Assembly (NCBI RefSeq): GCF_001824475.1
Contig: NZ_MHXN01000037.1
Span: 143,235 to 175,320 of the forward strand
Source: Phenylobacterium sp. RIFCSPHIGHO2_01_FULL_69_31
Lineage (GTDB): Bacteria; Pseudomonadota; Alphaproteobacteria; Caulobacterales; Caulobacteraceae
Length of the DNA: 32,086 nt
Reading direction: 5' to 3'
In this document: positions 25,386 through 31,918 of the stretch, one piece after another
How the letters are laid out: each line of letters begins with the position of its first letter
Numbering within the stretch: the stretch's first letter is position 1
Made by a program: the position numbers and the translations under genes
The notes under the pieces: model-generated
Databases searched by the model: none
What the model was told of the DNA's origin: nothing
The model's input: only the letters and a program-made list of their open reading frames with translations

Positions 25386-25524
25386 GCGCCGCCTCGACGG
25401 CGGAAGCCTCCAGCTGGTCCACCACCCGCAGGATGTGCTCGGGCATCGGCCGAGTTTCCAGCGCGCGGAACATCCCCGTCAACGCCGCCGCAAGCGCGGC
25501 AGCGTCCTCTTCCTGATTTGCCAC
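25345..25524 (-). CDS. Small NepR-like protein (possible anti-sigma factor), 59 residues
   Basis: This short frame starts at GTG 25524 (AGGGAA upstream) and ends with TGA at 25347-25345, inside the 3' end of the sigma gene on the other strand. An in-frame TAA upstream limits it, so GTG is the only usual start. The protein opens acidic (ANQEEDAAALAAAL) and continues TGMFRALETRPMPEHILRVV, then DQLEAS. This recalls the NepR core, where a leucine/arginine helix is followed by a P-x-P turn and an amphipathic helix ending in a LeuAsp/LeuGlu pair. The spacing is about four residues shorter than in typical NepR. A TAATAT box at 25554-25549 could be its -10. The sigma-gene neighbour supports an anti-sigma role, but this is inference; it could be an unrelated small protein. 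Confidence 0.5.
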   Translation of the reverse strand: MANQEEDAAALAAALTGMFRALETRPMPEHILRVVDQLEASAVEAAPKPIPRSSSSPEP

Positions 25525-25559
25525 GATCAGTTCCCTGTTCCCCCTGCCATATTAGCGCG

Positions 25560-25584
25560 GGAACAGCTCAGGCGCACGCCCGTT
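25560..25584 (+). promoter_or_regulatory. EcfG-type promoter before the 72-residue charged protein
   Basis: GGAAC (25560-25564), 16 bases, CGTT (25581-25584) again fits the consensus exactly. The predicted transcription start (near 25590-25592) is only 2-4 bases before the ATG at 25594, so the message would be leaderless or nearly so, unless the true start codon lies further downstream. Confidence 0.7.
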
Positions 25585-25593
25585 GATCGGCTC

Positions 25594-25812
25594 ATGGTGA
25601 CGCACGATCCCAGGAACCCGCCCGGCGGCCACGGCGAGGGCGAACGCGACGCCTGGGACCGCGAGCGCTATGGCTCGCGCCAGGACGAGGACCGCGAGGA
25701 CTACGGTTCCGGCTGGGACCGCGAAGGCCGCGAGTACGGCGAGGGCCAGGAGGACGAGCCCGGCGCCTCCGACACCGGCACGCCGGGCGCGCCGCGCGAT
25801 CCGGTCATCTGA
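25594..25812 (+). CDS. Small charged, Gly-rich, probably disordered stress protein
   Basis: This 72-residue protein is almost wholly hydrophilic, with Gly, Asp, Glu, Arg and Tyr dominating. It has an imperfect repeat built on W/Y-D-R-E (AWDRERYGSRQDEDRED, GWDREGREYGEGQEDE) and an acidic, Pro/Gly-rich tail ending APRDPVI. No fold, signal peptide or membrane segment is seen. The composition is that of an intrinsically disordered stress or desiccation protein. I do not recognise a named family. A perfect EcfG-type promoter ends ten bases before the ATG, leaving almost no leader and no Shine-Dalgarno. The gene is convergent with the CocE-type hydrolase gene and overlaps its 3' end by 8 bases (25805-25812). 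Its strong third-position G/C bias supports coding. Confidence 0.65.
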   Translation: MVTHDPRNPPGGHGEGERDAWDRERYGSRQDEDREDYGSGWDREGREYGEGQEDEPGASDTGTPGAPRDPVI

Positions 25813-27550
25813 CGTCGTCCGGATAGACCACCGGCAGCACCAGCGCCGTCGGGTGCGCTTCGTCCATGTAGATCGTGTTGGTCGCAACGCGCGGCTTCAG
25901 CTTCCCGAGGGCCGGCGGCTCGCCCGTGTTCGGGTTGACCTCGAACCGCGGCGCGTTCGACGAGGTGATGTGCAGCGCGATCCGGTGGCCCTTCTCGAAG
26001 GTGATCGCGGTGGGCCACAGGTCTATGACTAGCTTTTCCGGCGCGCCCGGCGTCATCATGCGGATGTCCTCGGGCAGGCGGCCATTGCGGAACTTGGTCC
26101 GGATGGGGGCGTCCAGCACCAGGGCTTCGTAGCCGTCGGGATAGACGTCCACCAGCTTGGCGACGAAGTCGGTGTCCGGCCCGTCGGTGGCGGCGTAGAG
26201 CTCCACCTTCACAGGGCCGGCGATGGCCACGTCCCTGTCCAGCACCGGGGTCTGGAAACGCAGGTAGTCCTGCCGCTGGCCCACCAGCCGCTGGTCCTCC
26301 GGCCCCTTCTCGAAGGTCAGGTTCGCGCCGCCGTAGGTCTTCACCGGATCGGTCGGGTCGAACCGGTAGCTGACCTTGCGCGAGGCGGAGGTTGGGGCCT
26401 TGTTGCTGAGCGCATCGCCCTCGCCGGGATAGTAGCGCACCTCGCGGTAGGCCGGGGGCCAGTTGGCCGAGGCGATCATGCGGTTCTTCGGCGAGAGGGC
26501 GTCCTTCCGGGCGGCCGCCATCATGAAGTACTGCACCGGCGGCTCGTCCATGATCCCGTTGTCCTGGCCCTTCAGCCAGTAGTCGAACCAGCGGATCTCC
26601 TGATCCCCGGCCAGGCCCAGGCGGTCGGCGCCGGGATAGGCCAGGTCGCCCGAGAGCGGGCCGTGGCCGAACGGGCCCATGAGCAGCTTCTGATTGCCCC
26701 GGGCCCCCTTGGCGCCCTGGTTCTGCAGGTATTCGAAGTTCTCGACCGTGCCGCCGTTGAAGATGTCGTACCAGCCGCCGACGTTGTAGATCGGAACCTG
26801 GATGTACTTGCGGTTCGTCGTCATCGCGACGCGGTTCCAGCCCACGTCGTCCAGCGAGCGGCCGCGGGTCTGGTCCAGGGTCGACTGGGGCACGCCCTGC
26901 TGGCTCAGCCAGCCGATGGTGTCCTTCTCCTTCAGCACGCCGCCGGGGTAGCTGTACGAGAGCCGGTCGGCCGGCGCGACGATCACATAGGCCGCCTTCA
27001 GGTGCGGCGGGGCGGCCATGGCGGCCGAATTGGCGGTGATGCCCAGGGCCGAGCCCCCGGTCATGCCGACCTTGCCATTGCTCCAGGGCTGGGCCGCCGC
27101 CCACTCCACCGCGTCGTAGCCGTCCTCGATGTCATTCTCGAAGGCGGCGTAGAAGCCCTGGGAGCGGCCCTTCCCGCGGACGTCCTGCAGGACATAGACA
27201 TAGCCGGCGTCGGTATAGCGCCGCGCCTGCTTGACCAGGTTCTCGCGGTTCTTGACCCCCTTGGGATCCTTATCGGGGTCGATCCGGCCGTCCTTGATGT
27301 ACGGGGTCCGCGACAGCACCACCGGCCAGGGGCCCTTGCCCTCGGGCTTGAAGACGTTGGCCGCCAGCCGGACGCCATCGCGCAGGGTCATGTATTCCTC
27401 GGACGCCCCCGGCGGGAGGCCCGGCCATGGCGCGGACTTCTGGGCCTGGGCGGCCGCAGGGGACCGGCGCTGGGCCGCTGCGGGATCGGCCCCGCCCGCC
27501 AGGATCAGCGCCGCCGCCGAGGCGAGCGCAAGCTTGCGCCAGTGGTTCAT
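25805..27550 (-). CDS. Secreted CocE/NonD family alpha/beta hydrolase
   Basis: This is a 581-residue serine hydrolase of the X-Pro dipeptidyl-peptidase S15 / cocaine esterase / glutaryl-7-ACA acylase group. A signal peptide (WRKLALASAAALILAGGADPAAA, cut near QRRS) sends it to the periplasm. The alpha/beta domain begins at EEYMTLRDGVRLAANVF. The nucleophile is Ser167 in GMTGGSALG, where GGSALG replaces the usual GxSYxG. The Asp is probably in VGGWYDIFNGG and the His in GPFGHG. The C-terminal jelly-roll domain (from about residue 370) ends with HITSSNAPRFEVNPNTG, the hallmark of the family. The ATG at 27550 has GAGGGGGC upstream. The substrate may be a peptide, ester or acylated amine; the sequence does not say. 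It is divergent from kynureninase. Confidence 0.93.
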   Translation of the reverse strand: MNHWRKLALASAAALILAGGADPAAAQRRSPAAAQAQKSAPWPGLPPGASEEYMTLRDGVRLAANVFKPEGKGPWPVVLSRTPYIKDGRIDPDKDPKGVKNRENLVKQARRYTDAGYVYVLQDVRGKGRSQGFYAAFENDIEDGYDAVEWAAAQPWSNGKVGMTGGSALGITANSAAMAAPPHLKAAYVIVAPADRLSYSYPGGVLKEKDTIGWLSQQGVPQSTLDQTRGRSLDDVGWNRVAMTTNRKYIQVPIYNVGGWYDIFNGGTVENFEYLQNQGAKGARGNQKLLMGPFGHGPLSGDLAYPGADRLGLAGDQEIRWFDYWLKGQDNGIMDEPPVQYFMMAAARKDALSPKNRMIASANWPPAYREVRYYPGEGDALSNKAPTSASRKVSYRFDPTDPVKTYGGANLTFEKGPEDQRLVGQRQDYLRFQTPVLDRDVAIAGPVKVELYAATDGPDTDFVAKLVDVYPDGYEALVLDAPIRTKFRNGRLPEDIRMMTPGAPEKLVIDLWPTAITFEKGHRIALHITSSNAPRFEVNPNTGEPPALGKLKPRVATNTIYMDEAHPTALVLPVVYPDDVR

Positions 27551-27667
27551 GGAAGCCCCCTCTGCGCGGGTCTTCTTGCCCGCCGTTCCGATTGTCCGCC
27601 GGCATCTAAGCATGGCCCCGGCCCCTCGTCCTTTCCGCATCGCAACGCGACGGCTAGAACCCGCGGC

Positions 27668-28894
27668 ATGGACCGCCGAGACGCCGACGCCCTGGATGCC
27701 GCCGATCCTTTGGCCAGATTCCGTGACGCTTTCGATCTGCCGCCGGGGGTCATCTACCTCGACGGCAATTCCTTGGGCCCCCTGCCCCGCACGGCGGCGG
27801 CGCGGGTCGAGCGGGCGGTTCGCGACGAATGGGGCCAGGGCCTGATCGCGAGCTGGAACACCGCCGGCTGGATCGAGGCGCCGCAGCGGCTGGGCGCGAA
27901 GGTGGCCCGCCTGATCGGCGCGGGCCCATCCGAGGTGGCGGTGGCCGACTCCACCTCGGTCAACCTTTTCAAGCTTGCGGCCGGCGCGCTGTCGCTCAGG
28001 CCGGGACGCCGGACGATCATCACCGAACACGGCAACTTCCCGACTGACGTCTATGTGCTGGAAGGGCTGTGTGCGCAGGCGGGGGCGACGCTGAAGGTGC
28101 TGCCGCCGCAAGAGGTGCTGGCCGCGATGGACGCCGACACCGCCGCCGTCGTCCTGACCCATGTGCACTACAAGACCGCCCGGCGCTGGGACATGGTCGC
28201 CGTCACGAAGGCCGTCCAGGCCAAGGGCGCCCTGATGCTCTGGGACCTCGCCCATACCGCCGGCGCGCTGGCGTGCGACCTGAACGGCGCCGGCGCGGAC
28301 CTGGCGGTGGGCTGCGGCTACAAGTACCTGAACGGCGGCCCCGGCGCGCCGGCGTTCCTGTTCGTGGCGGAGCGGCACCAAGCGGCGATCCGCTCGCCGC
28401 TCTCCGGCTGGATGGGCCATGCCGCCCCCTTCGCCTTCGAGGACCGCTACCGCCCCGCGGCCGACATCCGCACCATGCTGTGCGGCACGCCGTCGATCCT
28501 GGGCCTGGCGGCCCTGGAGGCGGGGCTGGACCTGCAGCTCGAGGCCGACACCAAGACGGTGGAGGCCAAGGGCCTGTCGCTGTGCCGGCTGTTCATCCAG
28601 CTCGTGGAAGCCCGCTGCGCCGGCCATGGCCTGGCGCTGGCCGGACCGCGCGAGATGGAGGACCGCGGCCTGCATGTCTCCTTCGCCCATCCGGAGGGCT
28701 ATGCCCTGGTCCAGGCGCTGATCGCCCGTGGCGTGGTCGGCGACTTCCGAGACCCGGACATCGCCCGCTTCGGCTTCTCGCCGCTCTACCTCAGCCACGC
28801 CGACGTCTGGGATGCGGTGGAAATCCTGCGCGAGGTGCTGGAGAGCCGGGCCTTCGAGGCGCCGCAGTTCCGGACCCGCGCGGCGGTCACCTGA
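27668..28894 (+). CDS. kynU: Kynureninase
   Basis: This 408-residue PLP enzyme of fold type I splits kynurenine to anthranilate and alanine (or 3-hydroxykynurenine to 3-hydroxyanthranilate). Family signatures are complete: YLDGNSLGPLPR near the N-terminus, ASWNTAGWIEAP, ADSTSVNLFKLAAG (phosphate pocket), THVHYKTARRWDM, WDLAHTAGALACDL with the PLP-binding Asp, and Lys219 in VGCGYKYLNGGPGAPAFLFV. The C-terminal domain shows RGVVGDFRDPDIARFGFSPLYLSH. The start at ATG 27668 has no clear Shine-Dalgarno. Tryptophan 2,3-dioxygenase and formamidase genes are not in the window, so this is an orphan member of the pathway here. It lies divergent from a CocE hydrolase and 83 bases before an acyl-CoA synthetase gene with its own promoter. 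Confidence 0.95.
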   Translation: MDRRDADALDAADPLARFRDAFDLPPGVIYLDGNSLGPLPRTAAARVERAVRDEWGQGLIASWNTAGWIEAPQRLGAKVARLIGAGPSEVAVADSTSVNLFKLAAGALSLRPGRRTIITEHGNFPTDVYVLEGLCAQAGATLKVLPPQEVLAAMDADTAAVVLTHVHYKTARRWDMVAVTKAVQAKGALMLWDLAHTAGALACDLNGAGADLAVGCGYKYLNGGPGAPAFLFVAERHQAAIRSPLSGWMGHAAPFAFEDRYRPAADIRTMLCGTPSILGLAALEAGLDLQLEADTKTVEAKGLSLCRLFIQLVEARCAGHGLALAGPREMEDRGLHVSFAHPEGYALVQALIARGVVGDFRDPDIARFGFSPLYLSHADVWDAVEILREVLESRAFEAPQFRTRAAVT

Positions 28895-28905
28895 CGTCAG
28901 GTTTG

Positions 28906-28931
28906 TTGACGGACCCGGGATCGGCTAGCAA
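28906..28931 (+). promoter_or_regulatory. Housekeeping-type promoter of the acyl-CoA synthetase gene
   Basis: TTGACGG (28906-28912) is followed after 11 bases by GCTAGCAA (28924-28931). This fits the Caulobacter sigma-73 pattern TTGACGS-N10-14-GCTANAWC with mismatches at the sixth and eighth positions of the -10. It lies just after the kynU stop and about 47 bases before the next ATG. Confidence 0.5.
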
Positions 28932-28977
28932 TCGATCGAGACAGGCGGAACAGCCTGCGGGAGCGAAACGACCGGGC

Positions 28978-30537
28978 ATGACCGACGATCCTATCAAGCT
29001 GCTGACCGACATCCCCGCCGTCCACGGCCGCGAGCGCGGCGACAAGGTGGCCGTCCACTTCGAGGGCCGCGACCTGACCTACGCCGAGCTGGACCGGCGC
29101 TCGTCGCAGGTGGCGGGGATGCTGCAGGCGGCGGGCGTGAAGCCCGGCGACCGGGTGGCCTGGCTGGGGCGGCCGTCCGAGGCCTGGTACGAGATCTTCT
29201 TCGGCGTCGCCAAGGCGCGGGCCTGCTTCGCGCCGATCAACTCGCGCCTGGCGGTTCCCGAGATCGCCTTCATCCTGAAGGACTCCAGCGCCAGCGTCTT
29301 CTTCGTGACGCCCGAGTTCTTCGAATGCGCGGTCACCGTGGCCGAGCATGCCGGGCGGCCCGTGAAGGTGATCGCAGTCGGCGGCGAGCACCCGACCTTC
29401 GAGGCTTATGCCGCCCTGCGCGACGCCGCCCCGGCCCCGCGGCTGGAGACGCCCCAGGCCACGGACGACGTGCTGCAGCTCTACACCTCCGGCACCACTG
29501 GCCTGCCCAAGGGCGTGCGGTTGTCCAACGCCAACTACTCGGCCTTCCTGGCCCTGCGGCATCGGGTGGAGGGCTTCTCCTACGCGGCCGATGACACCGT
29601 GCTGATCCTGATGCCCATGTTCCACGTGGCCGGGACCAACATCAGCTTCTCGGGCCTGGCCGCCGGCGGCCGCATCGTGCTGCAGGCGGAGTTCGTCCCC
29701 GCCGCGGTGCTGCAGGCCTTCGGCGAGCAGAAGGTGGCGCACGTCTTCCTGGCGCCAGTGATGATCAACGCGTTGCTCCAGACCCCGGGCGTGGACGAGG
29801 CCGACTATTCCAGCCTGAAGACGGTGTCCTACGGCGCCTCGCCGATCTCGGAGGCGGTGCTGGCCCGGGCGACCCGGACGTTCGGCTGCGGCTTCATCCA
29901 GTTCTACGGCATGACCGAGACCACCGGCGCGGGCACGACGCTTTCGCCGTCGGAGCATACGGGCGAGCTGCTGCGCTCCTGCGGGCGGCCCTGGGCCACC
30001 CTGGAGACCCGGATCGCCGACGAGGCCGGCAAGACCCTGGGGCCCGGCGAGATCGGCGAGATCGAGATCCGCGGGCCGATCGTCATGGCGGGCTACTGGA
30101 ACCGGCCCGAGGCTACCGCCGAGACCATCCGGCCGGACGGCTGGCTGCGGACGGGCGATGCGGGCTTCATGGACGAGAACGGCTTCTTCTTCGTCCACGA
30201 CCGGGTGAAGGACATGATCGTCTCGGGTGGCGAGAACGTCTATCCGGCCGAGGTGGAGAACGCGATCCTGGGCTGTCCCGGCGTCGCCGACGCCGCGGTC
30301 ATCGGCGTGCCCGACGATCGCTGGGGCGAGGCGGTGAAGGCCATCGTCGTCGCAGCGCCGGGCGAGCGGCCCGACCCGGCGGCGGTGATCGCCTGGGCCC
30401 GCCAGCGGATCGCGGCCTACAAGGCGCCGAAGTCCGTGGACTTCATCGACGCCCTGCCCCGCAACCCGTCCGGCAAGGTCCTCCGCCGCGAGCTTCGCAA
30501 GCCCTACTGGGAAGGCCGCGACCGCAAGGTGGGCTAA
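28978..30537 (+). CDS. Acyl-CoA synthetase (class I adenylate-forming ligase)
   Basis: This is a 519-residue AMP-binding enzyme that activates a carboxylic acid with ATP and CoA. The P-loop-like motif LYTSGTTGLPKGV is at about 168-180. Other hallmarks are FIQFYGMTETTGAGTT (A5), GYWNRPEATAETI, DGWLRTGDAGFMDENGFFFV (A7), DRVKDMIVSGGENVYPAEVE (A8 hinge) and NPSGKVLRRELR (A10 catalytic Lys). The length and the absence of a long linker suggest a short- or medium-chain, aromatic or FadD-like substrate; the exact acid is not predictable. A link with anthranilate or benzoate chemistry through kynureninase upstream is only a thought. The ATG at 28978 lacks a well-spaced ribosome site (GGGAGCG is about 15 bases away). 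A candidate housekeeping promoter precedes it. Confidence 0.93.
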   Translation: MTDDPIKLLTDIPAVHGRERGDKVAVHFEGRDLTYAELDRRSSQVAGMLQAAGVKPGDRVAWLGRPSEAWYEIFFGVAKARACFAPINSRLAVPEIAFILKDSSASVFFVTPEFFECAVTVAEHAGRPVKVIAVGGEHPTFEAYAALRDAAPAPRLETPQATDDVLQLYTSGTTGLPKGVRLSNANYSAFLALRHRVEGFSYAADDTVLILMPMFHVAGTNISFSGLAAGGRIVLQAEFVPAAVLQAFGEQKVAHVFLAPVMINALLQTPGVDEADYSSLKTVSYGASPISEAVLARATRTFGCGFIQFYGMTETTGAGTTLSPSEHTGELLRSCGRPWATLETRIADEAGKTLGPGEIGEIEIRGPIVMAGYWNRPEATAETIRPDGWLRTGDAGFMDENGFFFVHDRVKDMIVSGGENVYPAEVENAILGCPGVADAAVIGVPDDRWGEAVKAIVVAAPGERPDPAAVIAWARQRIAAYKAPKSVDFIDALPRNPSGKVLRRELRKPYWEGRDRKVG

Positions 30538-30556
30538 GCGCTAAGCGCTAGGCGCT
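30536..30556. repeat. Three-copy 7-bp tandem repeat between convergent genes
   Basis: AAGCGCT, AAGCGCT, AGGCGCT run without gaps at 30536-30556. The AGCGCT core is palindromic. The repeat covers the TAA stop of the acyl-CoA synthetase gene and the last codons and stop of the GST gene, whose coding ends are only 10 bases apart. Confidence 0.85.
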
Positions 30557-31162
30557 CGCCGCGACGCTCGGGCGAGCCTTAACCCGGGCGAACCAGTCCC
30601 CGACCTTGGCGTACTTCGGATCCAGCGGCTGGCCGACCATGCCGCCGAAGTCGAGGAAGCTGAACAGCAGGATATCGGCCAGGGTGAAGCGGCCGCCGGT
30701 GATCCAGGGCCCCTGGAAATTCTCCTCCAGCCAGGCGATCCCATCCTGGGCCACCGCCTTCAGGCCGGGCGCCGCCTCGGGCAGGCAACGCATCCGGCTC
30801 TCGAACATCGGCAGCCCCTCGGCGAAGCGGAACCCGTTGGCCATGGGCTCGCAGACCTTCAGGTCCACGCGGCGCACCCACATGCGGGTCAGGGCCCGCT
30901 CCTCGGCGTTGGTCCCGATCAGCGGCGGGTTCGGGGTCACCTCCTCCAGGTATTCGCAGATGGCGGTGATCTCGGTCAGCGCAGCGCCGCTCTCCAGCAC
31001 CAGGGCCGGGGTCTGGCCCGCGGGATTGACCGCCAGATAGGGCTCGCGCCGGTTCTCGCCGCCGCGCAGGTCCACCTCGATCCGCTCCACGTCCAGGCCC
31101 TTCTCGGCCAGGAACATCTTCACGACGCGGGGGTTCGGTCCGATCGAGGTATAGAGCTTCAC
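30548..31162 (-). CDS. Glutathione S-transferase family protein
   Basis: This 204-residue cytosolic GST has an N-terminal thioredoxin-like domain (1-80) and a helical C-terminal domain (90-200). The opening KLYTSIGPNPRVVKMFLAEKGLD matches beta-class-like bacterial GSTs; the catalytic position near residue 5-10 is Ser6 or Asn9 rather than Tyr or Cys. The cis-proline is in NPAGQTPALVL, and GAALTEITAICEYLEE supplies the glutathione-contact Glu-Ile/Thr turn. The N-capping box of the C-domain is WITGGRFTLADILLFSF. I use GTG at 31162, preceded by GGAAGGAAACAAA, an excellent ribosome site; longer in-frame starts have no support. It converges on the acyl-CoA synthetase gene. The role is probably conjugation or reduction of electrophiles; the substrate is unknown. 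Confidence 0.9.
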   Translation of the reverse strand: MKLYTSIGPNPRVVKMFLAEKGLDVERIEVDLRGGENRREPYLAVNPAGQTPALVLESGAALTEITAICEYLEEVTPNPPLIGTNAEERALTRMWVRRVDLKVCEPMANGFRFAEGLPMFESRMRCLPEAAPGLKAVAQDGIAWLEENFQGPWITGGRFTLADILLFSFLDFGGMVGQPLDPKYAKVGDWFARVKARPSVAASA

Positions 31163-31261
31163 TTTGTTTCCTTCCCTGTTCTCGAAGTCGTGAGCAGCCC
31201 CGCCGCCGCTTCGCCTGTGCGGGGTGGAATCACTCGCCCGACAGGCGTATAACGCCGTTCC

Positions 31262-31492
31262 ATGCAAGAGCGCAGTTTCCGCCAGGATCTGACGGGCTCG
31301 GACGAGAGCCTAGACGATCTCCTGTCGCGCCTGAAGGCTCAGCTTTCGCGGCCCAAGGCGTGGACCAGCCGCAATCCCCCCTCGGATTTCGGCCACTTCG
31401 TCACCTCCCGACGGCCGCTGGGCGGCTGCGGCGGCGCCGAGGCCCCCGTGCCCAAGCCGGACCACGGCCTGGCCGACTGCCACGCGCATTAG
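31262..31492 (+). CDS. Small uncharacterised protein, 76 residues
   Basis: I do not recognise this protein. It is 76 residues: an N-terminal helix-prone half (RQDLTGSDESLDDLLSRLKA) and a Gly/Pro/Cys/His-rich second half with GGCGGAEAP and a final LADCHAH. Third codon positions are strongly G/C, like neighbouring genes, which supports coding. It starts at ATG 31262 with no evident Shine-Dalgarno and is divergent from the GST gene 99 bases away. There is no signal peptide or membrane segment. A chance ORF cannot be excluded in such GC-rich DNA. Confidence 0.5.
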   Translation: MQERSFRQDLTGSDESLDDLLSRLKAQLSRPKAWTSRNPPSDFGHFVTSRRPLGGCGGAEAPVPKPDHGLADCHAH

Positions 31493-31627
31493 GACGCAAG
31501 GGGCGGATCCCTGATCGCACCTCCCCTCGGCGGAGATGCGGGAAGGGAAGGTTGCAGTGGGTCGCAACTCGAACTCGTCCGGAACCTGGCCAAGAGCCAA
31601 CAACGCCAATCGACCCGTAGCGGACGT

Positions 31628-31918
31628 TCAACCGTCCCACGTGATGGGAGCCCACGGCTGGACCTCAACCCATGCTTTTGCCTCGGAGATGGCGTGGAAT
31701 GGCGGACATCCAAGCAGGTCCCCGCCGTCCGCCCGGACGTAGTAGAGCAAACCCTCAGAATTGAGCGGAAAGCGTTCCCAGGGATCTCGACCGTCCAACG
31801 CCGGCAGGTCGAAGTAGTAGTCATGATCCAACGCGATGATCTCGACGCCCTTGAGAACCTGTCCCGCGTACAGCCAGCTGCCCGTCAAAACTGTCTTACC
31901 GCCCGGCTTCACGCTCAC
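31628..31918 (-). CDS. Uncharacterised 96-residue protein
   Basis: I do not recognise a family. The protein is up to 96 residues, rich in aromatic residues (six Trp, six Tyr), with a regular alternation suggesting a compact beta-rich fold: SWLYAGQVLKGVEIIALDHD, YYFDLPALDGRDPWERFPLN, LLYYVRADGG and AWVEVQPWAPITWDG. It has no signal peptide or membrane segment. GTG at 31918 or GTG at 31912 could start it; AGGG upstream is better spaced for the second. Codon use is less GC-biased than in the rest of the window, so it may belong to recently acquired or weakly expressed DNA. The overlapping plus-strand frame at 31536-31742 is less protein-like and was rejected. Confidence 0.6.
   Translation of the reverse strand: MSVKPGGKTVLTGSWLYAGQVLKGVEIIALDHDYYFDLPALDGRDPWERFPLNSEGLLYYVRADGGDLLGCPPFHAISEAKAWVEVQPWAPITWDG

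Noticed and set aside
25467..25496. Another GGAAC box on the plus strand inside the NepR-like ORF
   Set aside because: No CGTT follows at 16 or 17 bases, so it does not make an EcfG promoter.
27668..28894. PLP enzyme near the EgtB-EgtD gene as the missing EgtE C-S lyase
   Set aside because: GNSLGPLP, THVHYKTARRWDM and GCGYKYLNGGPGAPAF are specific kynureninase signatures, so it is kynU and not EgtE.
31536..31742. Plus-strand frame overlapping the minus-strand 96-residue gene
   Set aside because: Its translation lacks any regular pattern and has no ribosome site; the minus-strand frame is more protein-like.
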